The notes beneath the pieces are model-generated. The model was given only the letters and a program-made list of their open reading frames with translations, made no database searches and was not told the origin of the DNA. Of a stretch of 64,000 bases of DNA, positions 1 to 12,697 are shown one piece after another (the first letter of the stretch is position 1; each line of letters begins with the position of its first letter). The DNA is taken from positions 15,324,500 through 15,388,499 of the forward strand of contig NC_135558.1 in NCBI RefSeq assembly GCF_964340395.1. The letters run 5' to 3'. Made by a program: the position numbers and the translations under genes. Source of the DNA: Glandiceps talaboti. Lineage: Eukaryota; Hemichordata; Enteropneusta; Spengelidae.

Positions 1-477
1 GATTGGTGTTGTAAGGTCATACATTTGTTTCTGGTAATACGTAAAGATGGAGACAAGGCCCGAACTAATAACCTCTAACCAGTTATATATACATTAATTG
101 CTAAAAAATAATTATGGTAGTTATTATAAATTGCTAACAATTGTTGCACTCTCAGACCACTCGCTGTGGTTTGACTTGCAATGCAAGATGGTTGTGAATT
201 TTAGGTGTCGCGACCAATGATATCACACTTTTAGTGTCAATCAATTGTCACCAACCTCTTTAGTGAGCTGAATATTTCTTTTGTTAGATCTCAGACCACT
301 ATAAAGATTCATTCCCTCCCGAACCTTGATCAGATGAACATCTCGACAGGTTTGCTCAGGTTTGGTGAATTCCATTTTTCGAGGGATAAAGGGTCAAACT
401 TCAAAAGAGACTTTCGAAAAGTCGACTAATTTAAATCGCCAGGCAGCAGCTCACGCCATTATCAATCTTTGGGATAA

Positions 478-716
478 TTATGCAGATATATAAGCGGATA
501 CTTTATGAAGTTTAGAACGATATTTAGACGCGATAATTAGCGAATATATCCTTGTAAAACTTTTATTTCACTAGTCTAAGAGATGGCTTGCCTAATTAGC
601 GGATCTTTATAAATAATTAGCGGATATATCCTTGTAAAACTTTTTTCACCAGGGACTGCCCGTCTAATTAGGGGATACTTTATAAAATTTAGAACGATAT
701 TTATCCGCTAAAGTCA
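478..716. repeat. degenerate short repeat cluster
   Basis: The words 'ttagcggatatatccttgta' and 'gcggatactttat' each recur two to three times here, separated by lookalike spacers and ending in near-complementary 'atccgctaa'. The pattern suggests remnants of one repeat folded or duplicated locally. The family is not recognised. Confidence 0.55.
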
Positions 717-913
717 CGTAGTTTAGCTGTATTTATCTAGTTTAGCTAGTTTAGCTCCCATAGGTAACTATAGAGTTTAGCTACATACCCTTGGGAAAGA
801 CACAATTCCGCACCCAGCTCGTCAGACAGGGCGTCCGATACAATCGTGAGTTTGCAGCAAGTAGGTTAATTACAAATTTAAAGTGGATTTTCAACGTTTG
901 CTTTTCACGCTAG

Positions 914-1114
914 CTATGACATCATCCGAGTCGCGTCGTAAACCACGGCCGCTTTTACTGCACCGTCCAAAACACGTCCATCATCTCTGTTGTACTCCCC
1001 AATTATAGTTTTTAGGACTTCTTTTGGGATAGTCGTATGACCGTATGTGTGAGTACCCTGTAGGTTTTTTTCGGAAGTGCAAACGCGGCATGCAGTTGCC
1101 ATATAACTCGCCAT
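914..1114 (-). other. exon-like open frame of unknown function
   Basis: A 66-codon minus-strand frame begins MASYMATACRVC and carries DGAVKAAVVYD near its end. A related stretch, DGAVKEAMVCDD, can be read on the minus strand at about 43,060-43,120. This suggests a dispersed sequence that once had coding capacity. No family is recognised and no splice partners were found. It may be chance or a transposon fragment. Confidence 0.2.
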
Positions 1115-2118
1115 GATGTAACATGAGCGGCAGCCATTGTTGTTATGATCATGTGTATGATTACCTGTACGTGGCCACGGTATCCCACTTTCATAGGCGT
1201 AAGATGTCAGCGTGCCGTAAAAGATGCCGTGGTTTACGATTGATGAGCTCGCACTTCCAGAAGAGAATCATGAAACTGTTGAGACCCGCCATGATAAGAC
1301 AGTGTCCTCAAATGACCTTTTGTGCAGCGCACAGTTGTCCACTTTGGTACGGCGCAGTCATCTGTCTATGGTATCACGACAGCAATGTCATTTTAACACC
1401 TAGCTTGTAGTGTCGCATTTAGCATGGACTCGTATAGAACATGTCCTATGCATGGCAAAAAAAAAGAGAAGAAAAACAGAAAGCATGATCGAGTCACTGT
1501 CATATCAACTTTATTTACTCACCTTTTGCGCTCGCCTCACTTCCTCGCTCTGTCGTCTTCACATTAGTATCACTCGCTTGTATTTGTGTTTTTGCGTTTG
1601 AATTTTTATCTCTTCTTATTTACAATAAATCCTCTCCGTCGTCGTCAGCTGTGAACGTTCTTCAGAACCTACGTTGTTTTTTCATCACAAACTAGCTATT
1701 AGAACTACGTGTGACAGCTAGATGCCGCCGGTCATGGACAGTCTCAATATACGTAGCCTACATTGTAGTGTTCATCACCACAGTGTAGGAAATAGAATAC
1801 CCTCTGATGAAAGACTATCGGTATCGTCTATCTGATGTCAATATTTCTTGATAATCATAAAAAATGTGTCCTAGTTTTCAACTTAAAAACAAATTGAAAA
1901 TTAAAATGCCACAGTTTTTGACAACACATGTTTTTAAACATACTTGATAATATACAATATAATTGTGTTTTCATTTCCTTACTTAGAGGAGGAAAAGTCT
2001 TCAGTGGTCGCTTTAGAAATAATTTTAAAATTTTTGCTCTTTAAAATTATTTTGTACAACGGCCCCTTTTAGGCAATCCAGTAAGTGAATAAATAAACCG
2101 CCTCTGAGGGCGCTGTTG

Positions 2119-2218
2119 GAAAGATTTGCGCATGCGTACATATGGCCACGAATTTACTTCCGGTTTTCATCTATGTTCATCGTACCGTTATTGGTGTTAC
2201 ATTTAGTGAATTTTCAAC
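2119..2218 (+). promoter_or_regulatory. AP-3 mu promoter with NRF1-like and ETS-like motifs
   Basis: A palindromic TGCGCATGCG (2127-2136) matches the NRF1-type consensus, and ACTTCCGG (2156-2163) matches an ETS/GABP site. Both lie within 95 bases of the start codon and no TATA box is evident. This is the usual arrangement of a constitutive TATA-less animal promoter. The transcription start itself is not visible. Confidence 0.6.
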
Positions 2219-5200
2219 ATGATAAACAGTTTATTTATCATTAATTCGTCGGGGTAAGTATGTGCATAATCTTTACGATCAGAAAATGTATTTCAGTGTT
2301 TCGTAAATTTAGCCAACGTTATTTGCAAAGCCTTCAAATGTACCGTTCGACTCGGAGTGCAAAATTAACTGCAAGCAGTGCAAGCAAGAGGCGAGGGCTA
2401 GGGAAAGTAATATTACCAATCGATATTTTCTATTTTGATAAAAATGAAATACATGTATATATGCCCATTCAATGTTACTGAGATATGTTGACCAAAATGA
2501 ATGGAATGTTCGAGTGTACCCTTTTTGATCCATACCGTGAACAAACTATGGGTCTGTAAATTCTGAGACCATCTGTGTTTGAAACCAAATTTCTGAACAC
2601 CCACTATTAGTAGTACAGCTAAAATGATGCCGGCTTAGTGTTTCACTCATGTAACATGACATTTGTTTGTACACACCCTCAGACAACTTCTAATGCAAAC
2701 GAAACAAGTACATTGGTGCTGTGCAATGTGTATGTACAAGTAGTCAAGTTGAAATGTTGATTATCAGTTAGAAAATCAACAATTGCAGCCATTAGAATCA
2801 TCAACTCCATGTGTGATGTTTTCATTGGAAGCCTGTTTTTACTGCATTGTGAAAGAATAGCAATGCTTATCACTGTTCATTGTGACTGGGCAAAGGATCC
2901 TGCTGTGTTTGTTGTGTCTTTGTTATTGTTAGTCAAGAGTTGAAATATGTCTAGCGCTGTGTCAAAAACATAATGTCCCATGAGTGAAACACCAAGCCTA
3001 CATTGTTTTAGCTATAATGTCCCATAAGTGAAACACCAAGCCTACATTGTTTTAGCGATACTATAAATGTCATATTTTCAGACATCAACTGTTTCAACTC
3101 AAGACATTTGTAAGAGAACTGAAACTCTCAAATATATAGAAAATTTACACAAATGAAGTTAATTGAACAGCCAAACCTCTTTCTCTTAAGCGGGTGTTTG
3201 TACACATAAGTATATTGGAGCAAAGTAGGATACATGGAATTTCTTTGTATGACTATAAACTATATTTTGATCTTGTCACAGGGATATTTTTATGGAAAAA
3301 CATTGGAAAAGTGTCATCAATAAATCAGTATGTGATTATTTCTTTGAAGCTCAAGAAAAGGTAAGTGAGCCGGAAAAACTCTTGTTATTGTAGACAATTA
3401 GATGAACATCAGGAAATATGATGTTTACATCATTTGGTTCAATGTCCGAGTTGGTTCTACTCACATGGTGATGGTATAGGCCATTCCAGACTGCAAACAG
3501 GAAGTTGAGAATACAGCGCCCTCGCTCAAATTGGGGTATCATCACCTCATCGTACTGTTTCTTAAGAGCTTTGTCCCTTGGTATTCTGTAGAAGTGTAAA
3601 TTAGGGGTATATTTTTTGTATTGTTCAGACATCGAGTAAAGCAGCAGTGCTCTATGATTAACCAAGTAACCTATACCAGGGGTGCGTTCGGTAGTCAAAA
3701 CGTTTTGTCATTGTTTGGCCAGTGCGCACTCCCGAATGCGCCCCATGTATACCCCAAGGTACACAAAGACAGGAAGTAGAGCGCCACCATGGCAAGTTTT
3801 GGAAAGGCCTATTGAGGTCATCTCTTAGTACCCAATAAGAATTTTCACCCCTTTCTGTCCTTTTAGATTCATAAATTAAAGTTTAAAAAACTGCATGGGA
3901 AATACTAATAGTGATGTGAGATGGGAGTCAAAAACCCCATATGTATAAATGTACCTGGCCAGTTTGATCCTCACTACTGTACCATTTATATCGTACTGGC
4001 TAATCTCTTTGGCAAGACTTGAATGACTGTTTGCCTCAAGTCAACCCAGCTGTGTAAGTGGAGACCTGTTAGGACAGAAATTCTTATTTGAGCAATTTAG
4101 CAATCTACATGTACAGTATATGTCTGCTCCATCACCTGGAGCACTGTGATTCCCCATATGATAAAAGTTGGCAAGGAGCTGTGGTATTTGAGGGGTTTAC
4201 ATGTGCATGTGTGTAGATGCACAACTGTGGCACTGACAGATCGACAGTCTGCAAGCAACTCCAGACACAAACTAAAACTCATTATAAAATTTGTAGCATG
4301 TTGACTATCTCCATCAGTGGATGTTGATGTACATTCACTCTGTAGAGTGACATCTCTGAGCAAGTTTTCCTCAAGTAGTCACATATTCAACCTCATTCAA
4401 TATTTACACTATCTTTACTACAGTGTGATTCTATCCACTTAATCAAAGCACTGCTATCACCCACTAGTGTAATCTACAGCATGAAACAACAATATAGTAA
4501 TATTCTGAGAATCATTTTTAACCAGTCTCTCACACACCTACAAATATGAAATTATTTATGAAATCTTCGACTAGAATCTCTAACCCCACTCACACAGTGC
4601 CACTAGATGGCGTAAGTAGCAATTACAGTAGCAATAACAAAAAGTTATAGTTTGTGTCTGTTGTACTTGTAGCATTCTGAACATTTTCTATGGTAACGTT
4701 TGGTTGAAGAGCAAATCTGCATATAAATAAGGGTCAGATGAAGATGATGCTCATTGCTCATTATGCTAGATGACTTTGACCGTGGAGGTATTAGGGGAGA
4801 AAAATACCTTTACGACTGTGTAACATGCTCACAAAGTTCATTGAGTGTCTGTGAAACTGCCATTTTAGAGAGTACAGATATATATATATATATATACACA
4901 GATTGGTATATCCTAATATTGGAGCACTGCAGTGTGCCCTGTAAGCCAATTTGACGTACCACGGACGCACACAATTTCTAGTGATGCACCAAAATTTGGT
5001 GTTCCCTTACTGTATGGTGACTCACAATAAATGCCAGTTTTCTCTCATTTTGACTAACAACAACAAAATTTGGCAGTCAGTAGAGGGCACACTGGAGTAC
5101 AGTATTATGAATATACATGTACAGGAAAGAAATCTGTCACTATTGATGGAAATAGTTGTGCTTAAGGGAGCTATGTTTGTGAAAATGTTGGCCTGAGATG

Positions 5201-8200
5201 CATGTTGGTAATTATCGGGACACTGACCCGGGATTGACAATTAGCTTGCCCGTATCAAAGTATTTATAAAATGAACGAGATTTTATTAGTTCTGTGTATA
5301 AAGAAAGTCAAGTGATGAACTTTTTTGAGATGTGTGATACATTGTGTAGGTATTTAGTAAATTATTTAAGTATTGTACTTCCTAAAAAATACATCATTTG
5401 TGCTCGGTTTAAGCAAAAATATATAAAATTACTGATATTGATAACTCTAACTTCTTGTCTACAATTTGACAGGCATCATCACCCAACGATGTTCCTCCAG
5501 TTATCAACACCCCCCACCACTATCTGATTAGCATATTTCGTAATCAACTCTACTTTGTGGCAGTTGTGACAACAGAAGGTGAGTATCGAAGGGAGTGACA
5601 TTCTCATACACATACACACTCACATAAGTGACATATGCATACACATATGTACATGTACATACACAAATGCACACATATACATACAATGTACATGTTACGT
5701 ACCCATGCATACACTCACATATGGATTCATACATACACATCATGCATACACACATACACACACACACGATGTACAATGTACACATGCATATACATATAAA
5801 TGTACATGCATACACACATGCATTCACACATACACTCACATGTGGATTCACACATACACATGCATACACACACATGCACATATACATGTATACACTCACA
5901 CATCCAAGCATACAAAGATACATTTGTGTGCATGCATGCTCAGATGTGCACACATATGAACATGGACACACATACATTTGGTGGGAGTACAATAATATAA
6001 AAGTTATGAAAGTTAAAAATATGAAAACTAATGATTGGTATCTCATTTCAGTTCCTCCACTGTTTGTGATAGAGTTTCTTCATCGTGTTGTGGATACCTT
6101 TGAGGACTACTTTTCAGACTGCACAGAGTCAACAATCAAAGACAACTTTGTTGTAGTGTATGAGGTGAGTAACTAAATGGGAGTCTTCTTTTGAGACTGC
6201 ACAAAGACAAAAAAAAAGTTTGTTGTAATATTTCAAGTTACTGGCAAATGTGGTTCATCCATCTCAGTAATTGCTTTACTTGACTGGTCTTGCCAAGGGC
6301 TAATATAGAGCTCACACCTTACTACAAATAGCTTGTAATGGCAACTGGAAGGGGAACTACCTGCAACTCTAGAATAGCCAGTATTAACATCAAACTGGCA
6401 CTGGATGAGCAAGTCTTAGCTTATTTGAATTCCCATGGCTTAAGCTGAACAAAGAAAAAAAATCGAGGGGAATAATATCTTAATGCCGAAAAGAATACCA
6501 TTAGGAAGAGTATTCACTTTTTATAGTGTGTCATACATGAGATGTACATAAATTTGTGATGTCATTTACAATGTCTTGTCTCTGCAGCTGTTAGAGGAGA
6601 TGTTAGACAATGGCTTCCCATTAGCAACAGAGTCTAATATTTTGAAGGAATTGATCAAACCACCCAATCTGATCAGGACTGTTGTGAACACCGTTACTGG
6701 AAGTACAAAGTAAGTGTGGTCATTTTTCCATCGAAGTTGTACGGTAGCCCTAGCAATAGATCTCATCACTTCAGTTCTCCATGCACTTCACTGGCTATCT
6801 CTCCATTCTGGAAGTGAATGCCAAGTACTATTCATCACCTAGAAGGCTCTCAATAACACTGCTCCTTGTTTACAGTGCTGACTTGATTCACATCAAAACT
6901 GTAACTCATTCTCTTTGTTCAAGTAACAAGGCTACTTAATGTTCCCCTGATGTTAAACAAAGTCTTATGGTTAGCTGCTTTCTCACAAGCAGTGCCACCC
7001 TTATGAATCAGTCTACCACTTCATCTATGTTCATCATTCTTTTGTCAATAAATGAAAGAAGGACATCAAGACACATCTATTTGCAAGCACTTTCTAACTT
7101 TCAAATCAATCTACCGATAGTACTGTTCCTGTTCAGTGTCAAAGAACATTTTTGGATTTTGGCACTATAAACAAATTCTTTGGTATGTACACTTTACATG
7201 TACATGTAGCATACAGCAAACTGTGCCATTTACTAGCTAAAAGGCCATTGTCTTTTTATTTGGGAGAGAAAGAAACAGTTGTTTGGCAGCTAGAACCATA
7301 ACAGTGACTGGAGTCCAAAAATAACAATTTAACCATGTGTGATTGCATTCTGGAAATGTTCACAAAATATATATGAAACACCATGTAGGGCTTTGGTTGT
7401 GGATTGTGGACTTAACACACTGTAGCACTGCTTTGACAGGAGAGTCTTATCTATCACTACTATTTGCAGCCTGATTAGATTTCATTGTACATGTAGTTTA
7501 TAATGCATACTCACTTGTAAAAATTGTCAATCATAATTTCAAATTTTCCTTGCCTACCATCAGTGTTAGTGATACGTTGCCGACAGGTCAGCTGTCAAAT
7601 GTTCCATGGAGACGTACTGGTGTCAAGTATACAAACAACGAAGCCTACTTTGACGTCATCGAAGAGGTCGACGCCATTATTGACAAATCCGTAAGTTTAT
7701 TGGATAGTCTCCAGATTAGATGTTGGCATGAAAACCATAGAAACGGAATGTTTGTATAGAAATCAGAGTGACATCATTGAAATAATAATTAAGCAATTTA
7801 AACATGAAATGAAAGAGCCATGTTGTAGCAAAACAATAAGGGGTATGGAATCCATTCTCTTTGAGGACACATGAGCTTAAAGGCAGATATTAAAACTGGT
7901 AGTTTTCACGGTCAATGAGAGATAGAAAACTGCAGAGACATTCATTATTACATGTATTATACTTTCATTTCAAATACGAAGGCCTCAGCCCATCGCACAA
8001 AACATTTTACATCACAGTAGAGAAGAGAAAAAAAAGAACAAGGAAGTGAATATCAGTCTTCTAATAATTAACATAAAAATAATTAAAGGAAAGATAAGGC
8101 AGGGGAGAACATCGACAATACATCTATGTTTGCTGAACAAAACTAGTCCAAGTATTAAAAGCTTTGTGAACAAAAACTGATAGTTTGTACTGAACAACTT

Positions 8201-11200
8201 CATTCTTACATGTCAGTAAGGAAAAACATTTTTCTTTCGTAGAGATATGGCTCTTAGAATATTGTGAAATGTACAGCTATACAGCCTGTTACAGTGCTAG
8301 ATCCACTAATTTACCCCTCAGACACAAAGACTCTGCATTCAGTTTAACAATTTCTTAAGGGAAATAGAGAATTTTTGGTAATTCAATTTTTTTTTTGCAA
8401 CATGATGTTGAATGTCAATTTTCAAAACAAAAATGACTAAAAACATTGGCCAACCAGGCTGAAAAATTGATAGCTTGAATGTGTTAAGTGAATACACTTG
8501 CATGGTGCATTGCTCCAGTGTCCTCACTGCCATGATAATACATTTATTTTGTATATACACTTGCATGGCATTCTAAGGGTTAATAGTTGCAGTGTGTTGT
8601 GATAGTGAAAAAAACTTTGCATGGCTTCACTACCATCATACACTAGTAGTATGTAGCATTCTAAGAGTCGATAACCAAATTTTAACCATTGCAGGGCTCT
8701 GCAGTGTTTGCAGAGATCCAGGGTTACATTGACTGCTGTATTAAATTAAGTGGTATGCCAGACCTAACCATGTCATTTATGAACCATAGACTGCTAGATG
8801 ATGTTAGTTTTCATCCCTGTGTCCGTTACAAGAGATGGGAGGTAAGCGACACTTGCATAATTACTACAGACTTATGAATAGGCACCAGGGCTATCCACTG
8901 AGTCGACCTTTCAGTGATTGCCTGGGTGCCTATGTATATGAATGTTCTCCAAGGGAAAAATATTTACGGTTGGTCCAAGTATAATCATGTTACGTAGACT
9001 GTACTTAGCACAAAACTACATTCTCAGGTCTAAAATTACAATGTGATGCAAAGTTATCAAATAAAGATAATACTAAAGCACATCGCAGTGCTACTCCCTG
9101 ACTGTACACAGTACATAGTATACTGCACCAGATACAACATGTTAATGAAGTACAAAGACGAAAATATAGCCAGGCCATTTCAGCATGACTGCATCACAAG
9201 GACTTGCAAACTCTGTAAATGGTTTTTGTTTTGCTCACAATATCCTCAACATCCCTGTATAAAATAAACACAAATCATAAGGAATTCTTTCTAAACTGTT
9301 ATGACATTAGTCTCAGTTACCCAGACTCTTGCCACTCGGGGGCTCTACCTACGAGACCTCCCCCTAGTGAGAGTCTGGAGTAACAAGATTCCAACTCATC
9401 CACGCAGGAAGTACTGATCAGAGCAGTGCATGCTGGGGAATAATTCATGTCTAACATTATAGGCTAAATGATTTAGGTACTTTCGTGATAATTTATCACC
9501 TCTCAAGCATCATACATCTAAAACTACAACAGATAGGCTTCATAAGCTCATTTTTTATGACTTTGAAGAAATGTACCATGTGACTTTACATATGAATGAA
9601 TCTTTATTTCACCAAAGTTAAACAATAACGAAAGAAAAGACAAAAGTTTGAATTAAAAAAAAAATGCTAATAAAATATATTAACTCTGGTGGGGACCATG
9701 GAAATAGGTAAGCATACCTAGTCGTGTTCATGATCCAACCTACTACTTAAATTATAATACTTGATACGAGAAATAGTGAAATACAATGTAACTACTAAAA
9801 ACTACTATTTACAAGAAATGTGGAAATGAATACAATGTGACTAGAGGGCGTGGGGTAGTTGAAACATGGTTGTCCCAGACTCTCATCTCGATGGTCTCGT
9901 AGAAGAGCCCCCAGTGGTGAGAGTTTGGGTAACCAAGACTATTATGACCTTACAAATCAAATAACTTGTTCACATGTCTTTTTCTCATTGAAATTTACCT
10001 CAATATTGAAATATTGCACAAAGAAAATGTAAAGAACTAACTTCCCATGCAGAAAAGATGTAAAGTAGCCTTCTCTATACTTTTATAATATCAACAAAAT
10101 ATGTATTATTATAAAGTGCAAAGATGGACATTTTCTGTTCATATAAAAAGTGAAATGAAACAGATCTTAGAGAGTTTGCCTTTATGGAAAAATTACTAAT
10201 TTAGTCACAACAAGAGTATAAGCATAATGAGTTTCACTTTTATGTGTTTTTTTTTTACAGTCTGAACGTATAATATCATTTGTGCCTCCTGATGGTAACT
10301 TTAAATTGGTATCCTATCATATCAGTTCACAAAGGTAAGACTAGATTTCAAATTAAACTGAAGTTGCAAAATGGTTTGTTGAAAGAAAAATAATTGTGTG
10401 ACTGCACTTTGTACATCAATTTTAGTCAAAAATGGGGCCTCAGTTACTGACATTGTTTCCTTTAACTGAGTAGGCAAGCCTTATAGACAGTTACTATATG
10501 TAGTCTTGTAGTAAGCCCTGGATCTGCATTCAAAAGGTTGTTGGACAAAAGTTAAGGTGGACAGTACCTCTAGTAACAGCGTCTTTGGTGCTATACGACG
10601 TGTGGTCACTTTAAAAGTTAGCAGAATTGCCCAAGGTTCTAGCGCAGCTTGACTAATAGACGTTGTACTCAGTATCTTGCCGTAGGTAAGTTGAGAGAGG
10701 TTTGTACTTCAGCAAACTGTAAATGTTTGCGTATGTATGAATTTAGAAAAATGGAAGATAATGTGATTTACTATTGTCTGTTTGCTAATACTGAGCGTGC
10801 ACAGTGCACTGCTGTTCAGAAACTTCATCTAATTTTGACATAATATTTGATACATTTCAGCATGGTGGCCATACCAATCTATGTCAGACCCCAGATATCT
10901 TTCAGAGAAGGGGGTGGAAGATTTGATTTGACTGTAGGACCAAAACAAACCATGGGTAAAACTGTAAGTAATATGTTAATTATACCAGGTGTTAAGAGTT
11001 TATTTAATGGACTACTATTGGACTGACTGTAGATCAAAATGAAAGATGGACAAAACTGTTACATTTACTGTCACTTATTCTTTTGTGAGCACTCGTTACA
11101 TGCATCTGACACAACACCATAGACATTCCCATACCAAATCTTGTACTTACGAGTAGCCAATCAGAATCCATCTTACAATATATACACACAACGTTCGAAA

Positions 11201-12613
11201 TTGAAAGAAAGAGAACCACCAAACAATAATGATAACATTGTTGTATGTACTCTGTGCATTAAGAGTTCCCATTCATTGAGTGAATTACTCAGCACTTAGG
11301 TGTAGTATGGGATCACCTATGGTGTTGTGTCAGATATATGTAATGAGCACTCACAAAAGAACAAACGACAGTAAACGTAACAGCCAAAAAGAAAGTGTAC
11401 GATACATCGCATTTTAATCAGATTAATTGGGTAAGATACTACAGAGCAAGTTGTGTGCTTATCTGTGAATGTAGTCGTCACATTTTGAAAATAAAATATA
11501 TGAATAAAAAAACTGAGTTCATGTGTTGAAATTCAACAAAGTAGTAGTACATGTGTACAAAAATAAAGATAGTAGTAAAATAGATTATTGTCATAGTCAA
11601 ACCTGAAATACCAATCCTCTCAAAAAAAGGTGATTTGAGACTCCTAGTATTGTATTCTGGAATTTTTAATTTGTAAGAATAAATATCGTTAATTTGGCTG
11701 GAAACCCCTTATGAAATAAATCATTGACACTTCTTTATATTCTCCAAACACATCACTAACTTTAGCTTTGCATTGCAAGTTTTATCAGAAATGTGATTCT
11801 GATTTTGTGTTACTGATATGTACAGATTGATAGTGTAGTGATCACAGCAGAATTACCCAAGGTTGTACTGAATATGAATCTGACGACGACCCAAGGCAAC
11901 TACAGTTTTGATCCGGTCAACAAGACTCTGACTTGGGAAGTTGGTAAAATCAACACGCAGAAACTCCCAAGCATCAAGGGAAACGTAAGTATAGTGTCAT
12001 CTCATATAAAGAGATGATGGCTCATTGAAAACTTATAAGCTATATAATTTAAAGCCCCCTTTCAGATAGCCTTGAATCCATGTGGATTAGGATTTTAAAT
12101 TTTGCTCTTGTGGTTGGAAAGCAAAATTTGAAATCCCAATTCGCATGGATTTCAGGCTACCTTTCAGATAATATTAAAATGTGAGTGAGAAAATCTGTTC
12201 TCTGACAGAGCTAGATAAAAAGTTAGTTCCAAGCAAAAGAATAATCATATGTAATTCTTATAGGCTTCACTGATAAGGTACATGTAACACTAATGTGACA
12301 ACATTGGATTCATTCCTGGGCCATTAATAAACATTTCCATGGTATTTAGTTCATTTTTAGTCCCCGCCAGACAAAGTCCGGACGGGGACTTACTACTGCT
12401 CTCATTGTTAAGCAATAAGTGTATTATATTATATATATACATTGTTTAACATATTTCATTCCTCTCAGATTAGTCAAATTGATTCACTCAAATATATTAT
12501 CAAATGAAAATAAAGTAGAACAATGTGGTCATGTTGCAGTATGTCATAATTTGGTTATTTTCAAGATAAAAGATTGTACATTGGGGCCATTTTCACCCCA
12601 CTCCCCACCCCCA

Positions 12614-12697
<84 letters not shown>

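Larger units (their letters stand above)
1..2118. other. 5' flank without a recognised gene
   Basis: No recognisable gene. Short open frames occur on both strands between about 900 and 1600, but none joins to a recognisable protein. A degenerate repeat lies at 478-716. The last 100 bases merge into the AP-3 mu promoter. Confidence 0.6.

Noticed and set aside
5528-6176. Several overlapping Cys/Val- or His/Thr-rich frames on both strands
   Set aside because: They are the translation of an ACATAC/CACA repeat. The only real coding parts are AP3M exons 3 and 4 at the edges.
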